8,574 bases of DNA from Deferribacteres bacterium (GCA_013152795.1 JAADFS010000036.1:1-8574); one strand, 5' to 3'; counted from the stretch's first letter, positions 1 through 6,930 are shown. Notes: generated by a model from the letters alone, not told the origin. Program-made: numbers and translations.

Positions 1-1
1 T

Positions 2-39
2 CACTGTAAGGTAAGGCTTTTGCCGCAGATCCTTCTGTC
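2..39 (+). repeat. possible degenerate copy (F) of the mosaic palindromic repeat
   Basis: Bases 2-12 read TCACTGTAAGG, which matches 10 of 11 bases of the Z-arm end of repeat copy B in reverse complement. Directly after it, 13-39 aligns without gaps to the X arm plus core of copies B and D at about 20 of 27 positions, and keeps a weak core hairpin GCAGA-TCCT-TCTGT. It lies just past the stop codon of the minus-strand phosphatase gene. The match is much weaker than among copies A to D and may be chance, and the window edge cuts off whatever lies to the left. Confidence 0.3.
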
Positions 40-72
40 AATTAGGGCTTATCCGAGCCTTCATTGCAGGTT

Positions 73-2196
73 TTATTTCTGAACTATGTCCCATTTAAGT
101 CTTTTATGAGTTTTTCGGAAAACACCCTCTCCTTTAACTACGGCTTTCTTATCTTTTTCACTACCATCAAGAAAATACACAAAATCCAGCTCCTGACCGG
201 CGGTCCCGGCTTCTTTGTCGAACTTCCTGACGATATCATTGGGTGACAAAATTTTTCTTCCCGCCACAACCCTCAATCTGAATCCGAGCCCGTCCTTGCC
301 TTTTCCGGGCAGGTATATTTTGTAAAGCAGTTCGGAACAGACCAATGCACTGTCAGTCAAGAAATCGAAATTATAATCATACGGCCTGTCCAGGTAATGA
401 AAGGCCTCATCAATAGCCTTTGCAATATCAAGTTTGGATAGACGGGGACGCATGACTGCAATATAATCAGCCGACGCAGCTTCCTGGAGGGAGCTGAACT
501 TTACACCTTCACTTACTGCCTCTATAATCTGGTGGGGATAACCATCGGGCGCTTTTTTTAGAAACCGCCGCATCTTTTGGGGATATTTTCTCCGGAGGTA
601 ATCCATAAACCCTCCGTAGTCTCCGATTGAACGGTAATAAGCTGTTACCGAAGGGTCGTCAAAGTAGTCTTCCATATCACTGTATGTCCCGATGTATAAT
701 TCGGAATGCGGCCAGAATCCCGGCAGGCCGACATTGCTCAGGTACCAGTTTCTCCGTTCCACTATGATGTCGCCCGGTTTTAAAAATTCATCCATACGCT
801 GAATCTGTTCCCCGGTGATCAGATATTTATTCAACCGCTTGACCTTTGTATCACCCATCCATTTTGCAACATTCTTTTGCACCGGAAACCATGCAGACAA
901 TGTCCTGTCTTTTAATATATCAAGGCCGTTTGCGGCAAAGTAGCCGAGGCCCTTCAGCTTTAGTTCTTTTTTGACATATTCGTATTGTGAGTCGATATGG
1001 CCGAATATCCATCCGGTTTTTTTATTATCCATAAGCCCCCGGCGTTTATAGGACGTTCTCAAAAAGTTGAAGTATTGGTAGCCGGCCCAGATATTGCTGA
1101 CATCTTTAACATGTATGGTATTCCATTTGAGCTTTGCATACATCCCCGCGGGAATGCCGAAGTCGGGATTTGCGTCATCCAGTTTTTTCTCGTACAGATC
1201 ATTACCTATGGTTTTGCCGATAAATTTCAAACTGCTGGAAAATTTTGTGATGTATGCGGCATATGAGAGCAAGAAGGCATTATTACTGAGATATTTTTCC
1301 TTCAGCAGATAAAAATTACTGTAATGATCGCCGAGCCTGTCTAATGCCACGATGTGATCGAGAAAATTCCACCATAGTGAATATAATTTTTCCTTCTCAT
1401 TCATATCGAAATCTCTGGTTCTCTTTATATTAAAAATGGAAGCCTCATCCTCGATCGCGCTCATTGTTTCTTTTATATTGGCTGTATAGGTTTGGAGGAG
1501 GGCGATATCCCGGTAAAATTGGTCCGTTAAGCTCTGCGCCCCGAGATCAGGGCCGGGTCTTTTTTCAATTCTTGAATAGCTTCTCAGAAATTCCTTGAGA
1601 TTGATCCATATGTCATTAAACCCGAATGCCTGCATCTCCGCCTCGGCATCAGCAAGGGGCCACCCGTCTGCCTCCATCCGGTAAATTGCAACGATTACAC
1701 CCGTCCGGTCCTCTCCCAGTTTGCAGTGAAGAAAGACCGGCTGGTTTTCAGGGTCCGTGATCACATCCATTATCCGCTTGACGGTTTTTCTGTCCAGCCC
1801 CCTGAATATGTTTACCGGGATCTCTACCGATTTCATGCCCGCAGCTTCCACGGCCTGTTTTTCACTGTGTCTGCTGCGAAGGTTGACCACCGTCCGTATC
1901 CCCATTCTTTTTAAAGTTTCATATCCTTCGGGTTCCGGTTGCGCCCCGCGGTAAATTCCCGGAGACACACGTCCCACATTTGAAAGCCCCGGCAAGCCGA
2001 AAATTCTCTCAGAAATCCTTGCACTATGCGGCAAGGTTGGTTTTAAGGCAGGCTGTTGAGCCTCGCGCATTGGGGGACCGGAGGCATGACCGGAGAGGAC
2101 GGGGAAGCATAAAACAAGGGTGATAAATACTGCTAAAACGGCATGTCTCGTTCCCTGATGTACACCATGGATCGAGCAGTAAACTGCAGATTTCAT
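73..2196 (-). CDS. exported dual-specificity/tyrosine phosphatase fused to YiiX-like permuted papain-fold domain
   Basis: This gene encodes about 707 residues. An upstream in-frame ATG at 2211 exists, but AGGAGGG at 2201-2207 lies inside that extension and sits 4 nt before the ATG at 2196, so I prefer 2196. The N-terminus looks like a signal peptide: a long polar start, a hydrophobic run (AVLAVFITLVLCFPVL), then a likely cleavage site near HASG, so the product is probably exported. Residues about 65-200 resemble a dual-specificity phosphatase: VVNLR, then the P-loop HCKLGEDRTG with nucleophile Cys158 and Arg164 (Cys-X5-Arg). A middle part of about 270 residues has no domain I recognise. The C-terminal part has GDII, then WPHSELYIG with His497, and later VCSELLYK with Cys620. 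This His-before-Cys order is that of permuted NlpC/P60-like hydrolases such as YiiX (Peptidase_C92). Both active sites look intact. Substrates are unknown. It is transcribed divergently from the heat-shock operon, with no evident functional link. Confidence 0.85.
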   Translation of the reverse strand: MKSAVYCSIHGVHQGTRHAVLAVFITLVLCFPVLSGHASGPPMREAQQPALKPTLPHSARISERIFGLPGLSNVGRVSPGIYRGAQPEPEGYETLKRMGIRTVVNLRSRHSEKQAVEAAGMKSVEIPVNIFRGLDRKTVKRIMDVITDPENQPVFLHCKLGEDRTGVIVAIYRMEADGWPLADAEAEMQAFGFNDIWINLKEFLRSYSRIEKRPGPDLGAQSLTDQFYRDIALLQTYTANIKETMSAIEDEASIFNIKRTRDFDMNEKEKLYSLWWNFLDHIVALDRLGDHYSNFYLLKEKYLSNNAFLLSYAAYITKFSSSLKFIGKTIGNDLYEKKLDDANPDFGIPAGMYAKLKWNTIHVKDVSNIWAGYQYFNFLRTSYKRRGLMDNKKTGWIFGHIDSQYEYVKKELKLKGLGYFAANGLDILKDRTLSAWFPVQKNVAKWMGDTKVKRLNKYLITGEQIQRMDEFLKPGDIIVERRNWYLSNVGLPGFWPHSELYIGTYSDMEDYFDDPSVTAYYRSIGDYGGFMDYLRRKYPQKMRRFLKKAPDGYPHQIIEAVSEGVKFSSLQEAASADYIAVMRPRLSKLDIAKAIDEAFHYLDRPYDYNFDFLTDSALVCSELLYKIYLPGKGKDGLGFRLRVVAGRKILSPNDIVRKFDKEAGTAGQELDFVYFLDGSEKDKKAVVKGEGVFRKTHKRLKWDIVQK

Positions 2197-2232
2197 CAAC
2201 CCCTCCTTCATTTCGTATTTTTAATGCCCGTT

Positions 2233-2301
2233 AACCTTACAGCGGCATAAAATACCACCAGCGGGGCAGATTCCTCTGCCCGTTTATGCAACATTAAGGT
2301 T
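2233..2301. repeat. mosaic palindromic repeat, copy A (Z-core-Y)
   Basis: This 69-bp imperfect palindrome has ends AACCTTA-N5-GCATAAA and TTTATGC-N5-TAAGGTT, which are 14 of 14 complementary outside the two N5 gaps. Inside is a perfect 7-bp hairpin GGGCAGA-TTCC-TCTGCCC at 2264-2281. The left arm (Z) is shared with copies B and D, and the right arm (Y) with C and E. It lies between the divergent phosphatase and dnaJ genes. The predicted minus-strand transcription start (about 2299) is at its right edge, so the element would make up most of the phosphatase 5' leader. Confidence 0.85.
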
Positions 2302-2305
2302 ATTC

Positions 2306-2314
2306 ATTATAGCA
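2306..2314 (-). promoter_or_regulatory. extended -10 promoter for the phosphatase gene
   Basis: On the minus strand this reads TGC-TATAAT, a perfect -10 hexamer with a TGn extension. No good -35 box is seen at 16-18 nt upstream, which is usual for extended -10 promoters. Transcription should start near 2299, giving a leader of about 100 nt that begins in repeat copy A and ends at the gene's strong Shine-Dalgarno sequence. Confidence 0.55.
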
Positions 2315-2360
2315 GGTTTCTATCATCGGTTTTCACAGTGAAGTACAGGAAATTTCGAGG

Positions 2361-2381
2361 GTTGACATGATTCATATCAAG
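2361..2381 (+). promoter_or_regulatory. HAIR-like HspR operator
   Basis: The sequence is GTTGACA-N7-TATCAAG. The known HspR-associated inverted repeat (HAIR) is CTTGAGT-N7-ACTCAAG. The key TTGA and TCAA half-sites occur here with the same 11-nt separation, and the 3' flanking G is also kept. The nine-base arms 2362-2370 and 2372-2380 form an inverted repeat with one mismatch. The site covers the -35 box and most of the spacer of the dnaJ promoter, so bound repressor would block RNA polymerase. Because hspR is the second gene of the operon, this is most simply the autoregulatory operator. Binding itself is inferred. Confidence 0.7.
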
Positions 2382-2390
2382 TGATATGCT
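2362..2390 (+). promoter_or_regulatory. sigma70-type promoter of dnaJ-hspR-clpB
   Basis: A perfect -35 TTGACA (2362-2367), a 17-nt spacer and a -10 TATGCT (2385-2390) make a strong housekeeping promoter. Transcription would start near 2397, about 35 nt before the dnaJ start. The HAIR-like operator overlaps it. A perfect 7-bp inverted repeat CATATCA-AG-TGATATG (2373-2388) also spans spacer and -10, and TGATATG recurs at 2396-2402, so additional repressor contacts are possible. Confidence 0.75.
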
Positions 2391-2431
2391 TATCCTGATA
2401 TGGAAAATTTACAGACGGGAAGGGAAGCGAT

Positions 2432-3478
2432 ATGACGGCTACCACAAAGGACTACTACGAAGTGCTCGGGGTTAAAAACGATGCCTCCACTGATGAGATA
2501 AAAAAGGCCTACAGGCGGCTGGCGCGCAAATACCACCCTGATCTCAATCCCGGAGACAAGGCGGCGGAGAAGAAATTCAAGGAGATAAACGAGGCCTACG
2601 AGGTACTCAGTGACCCGAAGAAGAGGGCGGAATATGACCGTTTCGGGAAAGCGGCCTTTGAGGGTGCCCAGGGTTTTGAAGGATTCACCGCCCGGGACTT
2701 CGGAGCGGGTTTCGGCGGTGTTGAAGACATATTTTCCGATTTGTTCGGCCAGTTCAGGCACAGGGAGGCGCCGCTGAAAGGCCCTGACCTTGAAACGCGT
2801 CTTGACATTTCACTTGAAGAGGCATTCTCGGGGGTTACAAAGGCGATAAACCTGCGCAGGGAAACCGCGTGCAAGAGCTGCGGCGGTACAGGGGCGGAGT
2901 CATCGAGCGTATGTTCGCGCTGCAGCGGCACGGGGTCGATAAAGCAGAGCAGGGGGCTCTTCCGGTTGAGCCAGCCCTGCCCTTCGTGCAACGGCAGCGG
3001 GAAAATAGTATCAAAGATATGCCAGGCGTGCGGGGGCCACGGCAGCACGCTTACAACGGAGACGGTCAAGATCAAGATTCCGCCGGGGGCCGACACGGGC
3101 AGCCGTGTGAAAATCAAGGGCATGGGCGGAGCAGGCGTCAAGGGAGGCCCTCCGGGCGACCTGTATATCAACCTGACTGTAAGGCCGCATCCTGTTTTCA
3201 AACGGGAGGGAAACGATGTTTATGTCGAGGTTCCGGTTACTGTTGCAGATGCCGTGCTTGGTGGAAAGATCAAGGTGCCGACCCTTGAGGGCCCGGTCAC
3301 AATGACCCTTCCGCCCGGCACGGACAGCGGAAAGAAATTCAAGCTTAAAGGCAAGGGAATTCCTGACAGGAGAACGGGAATCCGCGGAGATGAATTCGCT
3401 GTCATAAAAATAATCGTACCCAAAAAGGTCACGGAGAGGACGAGAGAGGCGATCCGTGAGATAGAAAGGGCTTATTAA
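2432..3478 (+). CDS. dnaJ: DnaJ-family co-chaperone with zinc fingers
   Basis: The 348-residue cytoplasmic protein stimulates the DnaK (Hsp70) ATPase and delivers unfolded substrates. The J domain (about 7-72) has the essential HPD at 35-37. A Gly/Phe-rich linker follows (about 75-110). The zinc-binding region carries four CxxCxGxG-type repeats, starting at Cys147, Cys161, Cys183 and Cys197, all with intact cysteine pairs, the fourth ending CGGHG. The C-terminal substrate-binding domains fill the remainder. It is slightly shorter than classical DnaJ (about 375 residues), mainly in the linker. AGGGA at 2421-2425 is a suitable ribosome-binding site. It is first in an operon with hspR (10 nt downstream) and clpB, so it is probably the heat-inducible DnaJ that serves ClpB disaggregation. 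A second DnaJ elsewhere beside dnaK is likely but cannot be seen here. Confidence 0.93.
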   Translation: MTATTKDYYEVLGVKNDASTDEIKKAYRRLARKYHPDLNPGDKAAEKKFKEINEAYEVLSDPKKRAEYDRFGKAAFEGAQGFEGFTARDFGAGFGGVEDIFSDLFGQFRHREAPLKGPDLETRLDISLEEAFSGVTKAINLRRETACKSCGGTGAESSSVCSRCSGTGSIKQSRGLFRLSQPCPSCNGSGKIVSKICQACGGHGSTLTTETVKIKIPPGADTGSRVKIKGMGGAGVKGGPPGDLYINLTVRPHPVFKREGNDVYVEVPVTVADAVLGGKIKVPTLEGPVTMTLPPGTDSGKKFKLKGKGIPDRRTGIRGDEFAVIKIIVPKKVTERTREAIREIERAY

Positions 3479-3488
3479 GGGGTTAGCC

Positions 3489-3830
3489 ATGGATGACAAG
3501 CAGGAACCTTTATTCATGATCGGCGTGGTCTGCGAGATGTTCCATATCCATCCGCAGACGCTGAGAATATACGAGAAAGAGGGGCTCCTGCACCCTAAAA
3601 GGGTAGGGGGGGCCAGGCTCTACTCCAGGGAAGACCTGGAGCGCATAAGGATGATACTGAATCTGACCAAGGAGCTGGGGGTAAACCGGGCCGGCGTGGA
3701 TATCATCCTGAGGATGAGACGGAGGTTCGAGGCCCTTCAGAGGGAAATGGAAGAGATGATGGAGTATCTTGAAAGCGACATAAAGAAGGAATTCAGAAAA
3801 AGGATAAAGGAAGTTTTCAGGGAAGAGTGA
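3489..3830 (+). CDS. hspR: HspR, MerR-family heat-shock repressor
   Basis: The 113-residue DNA-binding protein has an N-terminal MerR-type helix-turn-helix. It contains the HspR-typical stretch HPQTLRIYEKEGLL (21-34) and the wing motif GARLY (40-44), followed by a helical region (LTKELGVNRAGVDIIL). The charged C-terminal helix (about 78-113), rich in Arg, Glu and Lys, is probably a coiled coil for dimerisation or DnaK contact. Known HspR proteins repress dnaK, clpB or cbpA operons by binding HAIR sequences, with DnaK as co-repressor. A HAIR-like site overlaps the promoter of this operon, so autorepression is expected. AAGGGG at 3477-3482 is the ribosome-binding site, directly at the dnaJ stop codon, suggesting tight coupling. 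No cysteines or metal-binding motif of other MerR regulators are evident at the C-terminus. Confidence 0.92.
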   Translation: MDDKQEPLFMIGVVCEMFHIHPQTLRIYEKEGLLHPKRVGGARLYSREDLERIRMILNLTKELGVNRAGVDIILRMRRRFEALQREMEEMMEYLESDIKKEFRKRIKEVFREE

Positions 3831-3836
3831 AGTATA

Positions 3837-3865
3837 TTGCATAAACGGGCAGGAAGGCCTGCCCG
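3837..3865 (+). repeat. repeat-family hairpin between hspR and clpB (copy E)
   Basis: TTGCATAAACGGGCAG (3837-3852) is identical over 16 bases to the reverse complement of the Y arm of copies A and C. It leads into a perfect 8-bp stem, CGGGCAGG-AAGG-CCTGCCCG (3846-3865). Compared with the other copies, the innermost core pair has changed from A-T to G-C on both sides, which keeps the hairpin. No clear second arm follows. The element lies in the operon mRNA, 28 nt upstream of the clpB start, and no T-run follows it, so it is not a simple terminator. It might affect mRNA processing or stability, or it may only be a tolerated insertion. Confidence 0.75.
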
Positions 3866-3893
3866 CCGGCGATAAGCAAGCGAGGAGGGAAAA

Positions 3894-6488
3894 ATGAGAG
3901 TGGATAAATTTACGTTGAAGAGCCAGGAAGCAATTCAGAAGGCGCAGGATCTTGCCCAGCAGAAGGGCAATCAGCAGGTTGATGTGGAGCACCTCCTTTA
4001 TGTGCTGCTTGAGGAAGGCATTGCACTGGAGATACTGAAAGCGATCGGTATTGATATAGCATCCCTGAAGAAGGACGTGGAGGCCGAGATAGAAAAGATT
4101 CCCAAGGTGCTGGGGCCTTCACCGGTCGGCCAGCTTTATATCACACAGGAGCTGAAAAATGTCTTTGAGGCGGCGTTCAGGGAAGCAGAGCATCTGAAGG
4201 ATGATTATGTGAGCGTAGAGCACCTGCTGCTCGGAATTATCAAGACAAAAAACAAATCGGAAAGGATTCTCAAGAAATACGGCGTGACCGATGACAAGGT
4301 GCTTGCATCCATGCGCGAGATAAGGGGTGCCCAGCGCGTTACTGACCCCACGCCGGAGGACAAGTACCAGGCCCTTAAGAGATATGCAAAAGACCTGACG
4401 GAGCTTGCCAGAAAGGGCAAACTCGACCCCGTGATAGGCAGGGATGAAGAGATAAGAAGGGTTATACAGGTGCTTTCCCGGCGCACGAAAAACAACCCTG
4501 TCATAATCGGCGAGCCCGGTGTCGGGAAGACGGCCATTGCAGAAGGGCTGGCGCAGAGGATAACCTCGGGGGACGTTCCCCAGAGCCTTAAAGACAAGAG
4601 GGTTGTGGCCCTTGATATGGGCGCGCTCGTTGCAGGTGCGAAATTCAGGGGGGAATTCGAGGACAGGCTCAAGGCGGTTCTAAAAGAGATAGAAGAGGCC
4701 CAGGGGAATGTCATCCTCTTTATCGATGAGCTCCATACCGTTGTGGGCGCCGGCGCTGCGGAAGGCTCCATTGATGCATCCAACATGCTCAAACCCGCGC
4801 TTGCGAGGGGGGAACTCCGGTGTGTGGGGGCGACCACCCTCTCGGAATACCGCAAGTATATAGAGAAAGACCCTGCACTTGAAAGAAGATTTCAGCCTGT
4901 TTACATACAGGAGCCGAGTGTGGAGGACACCATCTCGATCCTGCGGGGGCTGAAGGAACGCTACGAGGTGCACCATGGAGTAAAGATAAAGGACTCCGCC
5001 CTTGTCGCCGCCGCTGTCCTGAGCAACAGGTATATATCCGACAGGTTCCTGCCCGACAAGGCTATTGACCTCATAGATGAAGCCGCCTCAAAGCTGAAAA
5101 TGGAGATAGACAGTATGCCTGTGGAGCTTGACGAGATCGAGAGGAAGCTTAGACAGCTTGAAATAGAAAAACAGGCGGTAATGAAGGAAAAGGACGCTGC
5201 GTCAAAGGAAAGGCTTGAACACATCAAGGAAGAAATCGCCGGCCTTACGGAAAAGAGGGATACCCTCCGGGCCCAGTGGCTGAGGGAGAAAGAGGCGATA
5301 AACAAGGTGAGCTCGATCAAAGAGGAGCTTGAGCGCACGAGAATCGAAGCGGAAAAGGCGGAGAGGGAAGGGGACCTCAACAAGGCGGCTGAGCTGAAAT
5401 ACGGCAAGCTGCTGAGCCTGCAGAAACAGCTTGAGGAAGAGAATGCAAAGCTCCTGCAGCAGGAAGGCACGGGCAGGATGCTCAAGGAAGAGGTTGATGA
5501 AGAAGACATAGCAGAGGTTGTGTCAAAGTGGACCGGCATCCCGGTGAGCAAGATGCTCGAGGGAGAAGTTGAAAAGCTTCTGAAGATGGAAGAAAGGCTG
5601 AGCCGGCGTGTCGTGGGTCAGGACGAGGCCATAAAGGCGGTTTCAGATGCCGTCAGGCGGGCGAGGGCCGGGGTGCAGGACCCGAACAGGCCGATCGGCT
5701 CCTTTATCTTCCTCGGCCCCACGGGTGTGGGAAAGACCGAGCTTGCAAGGGCGCTTGCGGAATTCCTTTTTGACGATGAAGGTGCAATGATAAGGATTGA
5801 CATGTCCGAATACCAGGAGCGGCACACAGTGGCAAGGCTCATAGGCGCGCCCCCGGGCTATGTGGGCTACGAAGAGGGCGGACAACTGACCGAGGCGGTA
5901 AGGAGAAGGCCGTATGCCGTAATCCTGTTTGATGAAATAGAGAAGGCCCATCCCGAGGTCTTCAATGTGCTCCTGCAGCTCCTGGATGACGGGAGGCTTA
6001 CCGACGGCCACGGCAGGACAGTGGATTTCAGGAACACGGTTGTGATAATGACATCCAACATCGGGAGCCAGCACATTCAGGAGATGCTCACTGAATGGAC
6101 GGATGAGGCGCAGATACGCAAGGGTGTAATGGAGGACCTCAAGGCATTCTTCAAGCCCGAGTTCCTGAACAGGGTGGATGAGATAATCATCTTCCATTCA
6201 CTGAACAAGGAATTACTGATGAAGATCGTCGACATCCAGATCGACCGCATGAAGCGTTACCTGAAAGACAAGCATGTTGACCTTGTGCTGACGGACAGGG
6301 CCAAGGCATATCTTGCAGATGTGGGGTATGACACGCTTTACGGCGCAAGGCCGCTCAAGAGGGCCATTCAGAAGGAGATACTGAATCCGCTTGCCACAAA
6401 GCTCCTCGAAGGGGCCTTCAGGGCCGGGGATGTCATAGAGGTGGACATACAGGACGGCAGGGTTGTTTTCAGCAAGAAAAACACCTGA
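3894..6488 (+). CDS. clpB: ClpB (Hsp100) protein disaggregase
   Basis: The 864-residue AAA+ ATPase forms a hexameric ring in the cytoplasm. It threads aggregated proteins through its pore and works with DnaK and DnaJ. The N domain (about 1-145) is complete. AAA domain 1 has Walker A GEPGVGKT (206-213) and Walker B VILFIDE ending at Glu279. The coiled-coil middle domain (about 405-530), rich in Glu, Lys and Leu and characteristic of ClpB over ClpA/ClpC, contacts DnaK. AAA domain 2 has Walker A GPTGVGKT (608-615), the pore motif GYVGYEEGG and Walker B VILFDE ending at Glu681. The C-terminal small domain is present. The length is normal for the family and no key residue is missing. AGGAGGG at 3883-3889 is a strong ribosome-binding site, 4 nt before the ATG. 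It is the last gene of the HspR-controlled operon, 63 nt after hspR with repeat copy E between them. Confidence 0.97.
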   Translation: MRVDKFTLKSQEAIQKAQDLAQQKGNQQVDVEHLLYVLLEEGIALEILKAIGIDIASLKKDVEAEIEKIPKVLGPSPVGQLYITQELKNVFEAAFREAEHLKDDYVSVEHLLLGIIKTKNKSERILKKYGVTDDKVLASMREIRGAQRVTDPTPEDKYQALKRYAKDLTELARKGKLDPVIGRDEEIRRVIQVLSRRTKNNPVIIGEPGVGKTAIAEGLAQRITSGDVPQSLKDKRVVALDMGALVAGAKFRGEFEDRLKAVLKEIEEAQGNVILFIDELHTVVGAGAAEGSIDASNMLKPALARGELRCVGATTLSEYRKYIEKDPALERRFQPVYIQEPSVEDTISILRGLKERYEVHHGVKIKDSALVAAAVLSNRYISDRFLPDKAIDLIDEAASKLKMEIDSMPVELDEIERKLRQLEIEKQAVMKEKDAASKERLEHIKEEIAGLTEKRDTLRAQWLREKEAINKVSSIKEELERTRIEAEKAEREGDLNKAAELKYGKLLSLQKQLEEENAKLLQQEGTGRMLKEEVDEEDIAEVVSKWTGIPVSKMLEGEVEKLLKMEERLSRRVVGQDEAIKAVSDAVRRARAGVQDPNRPIGSFIFLGPTGVGKTELARALAEFLFDDEGAMIRIDMSEYQERHTVARLIGAPPGYVGYEEGGQLTEAVRRRPYAVILFDEIEKAHPEVFNVLLQLLDDGRLTDGHGRTVDFRNTVVIMTSNIGSQHIQEMLTEWTDEAQIRKGVMEDLKAFFKPEFLNRVDEIIIFHSLNKELLMKIVDIQIDRMKRYLKDKHVDLVLTDRAKAYLADVGYDTLYGARPLKRAIQKEILNPLATKLLEGAFRAGDVIEVDIQDGRVVFSKKNT

Positions 6489-6512
6489 CCCTGCCGGGGA
6501 ATGTGGAATAAA

Positions 6513-6554
6513 GTTCAGAGTTCAAAGTTCGGAGTTCAAAGTTAAGGGTTCAGA
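6513..6554 (+). repeat. heptanucleotide array (6 units)
   Basis: Six consecutive 7-nt units follow the clpB stop: GTTCAGA, GTTCAAA, GTTCGGA, GTTCAAA, GTTAAGG, GTTCAGA. The phase is unbroken over 42 nt, with G-T-T strictly kept at positions 1-3 of each unit. Related units occur inverted at 6576-6603 and in a longer array at 8258-8313. I know of no defined function. It is far too short in period for CRISPR. Confidence 0.8.
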
Positions 6555-6575
6555 ATGAAATTTCGTATTTTTTTT

Positions 6576-6603
6576 CTGCACCCTGACGACTGCACCCTTT
6601 GAG
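6576..6603 (-). repeat. inverted heptanucleotide array (4 units)
   Basis: Read on the minus strand the units are CTCAAAG, GGTGCAG, TCGTCAG, GGTGCAG. The last three closely match units at 8286-8313 on the plus strand. With the array at 6513-6554 it forms an imperfect stem (6545-6555 with 6574-6584, 10 of 11 pairs) around an AT-rich loop containing T8. It lies between the convergent ends of clpB and the PilZ gene. No canonical terminator follows in either direction. Confidence 0.65.
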
Positions 6604-6609
6604 TGAATT

Positions 6610-6924
6610 TCATATGAAGGCGCCGCTTTTGTCCCACGGCGGGTCGATAATCTCCATTCCCAGTCTGGTGGTCAATCCATGAGGAGGGGTCTTATTTGAC
6701 CATCTGACTATGCAGTTAAGGACGAGGGTTTCCTCCGGGTGGGGCCGGAACTTTGTCTTTAACCTTTCCCCGGGCGCAATGTCCACCGTGATGCCTGTGG
6801 GGACGGTTATCACGCATACGCCGTTTTCGGAAAGGTTTTCTATGATGGCCGCGTAATTTCTGCCTTCGTGGATGATTTCAGCATCATAACCGCCGTGTAT
6901 TCTTGCAAAGCGCCTTCTGTCCAT
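6610..6924 (-). CDS. small single-domain PilZ protein (probable c-di-GMP binding)
   Basis: The 104-residue protein consists of little more than a PilZ domain, a receptor fold for cyclic di-GMP. The N-terminal arginine motif is present (MDRRRFAR, with RxxxR at 4-8). The second ligand motif NxSxxG is also present (NLSENG, 30-35). Strands typical of the domain follow (CIVRW, then LGMEII). Both signature motifs look intact, so ligand binding is plausible. The reading frame extends upstream to an ATG at 7023, but those extra 33 residues are encoded mostly by repeat copy B and resemble a peptide read from copy D near 8370-8430. TCCTT at 6930-6934 (AAGGA in the mRNA) is a good ribosome-binding site for the ATG at 6924, so I use that start. 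The output partner cannot be inferred; the neighbours are unrelated. Confidence 0.82.
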   Translation of the reverse strand: MDRRRFARIHGGYDAEIIHEGRNYAAIIENLSENGVCVITVPTGITVDIAPGERLKTKFRPHPEETLVLNCIVRWSNKTPPHGLTTRLGMEIIDPPWDKSGAFI

Positions 6925-6930
6925 GGTTTT

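Noticed and set aside
2233..2301. Copy A as a minimal insertion-sequence derivative with target duplication
   Set aside because: It has good inverted ends, but no convincing direct duplication flanks it and no transposase is present, so a mobile origin is possible but not shown.
2596..3201. 201-residue open frame antisense to dnaJ
   Set aside because: Pro-rich, low-complexity antisense of the Gly-rich DnaJ regions; no family resemblance and no start signal.
3838..3870. Hairpin before clpB as a terminator or as a second HspR operator
   Set aside because: No T-run follows it and it has no TTGA-N11-TCAA spacing; its sequence is explained by membership in the repeat family.
4961..5551. 196-residue open frame antisense to clpB, extremely Ser-rich
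   Set aside because: It is the antisense image of the Glu/Lys/Leu-rich ClpB coiled coil. It has no ribosome-binding site and its composition is explained by the sense gene.
5643..6197. 184-residue open frame antisense to the clpB second AAA domain
   Set aside because: Lies wholly inside an intact conserved gene, has no recognisable domain, and matches the expected open frames in GC-biased DNA.
6545..6584. Stem-loop with T8 after clpB as a rho-independent terminator
   Set aside because: The T-run is in the loop, not after the stem, and the stem has a mismatch; it does not fit a canonical terminator in either direction.
6513..6603. Heptad arrays as a CRISPR-like repeat
   Set aside because: Units are 7 nt and contiguous, without spacers, and no cas genes are present.
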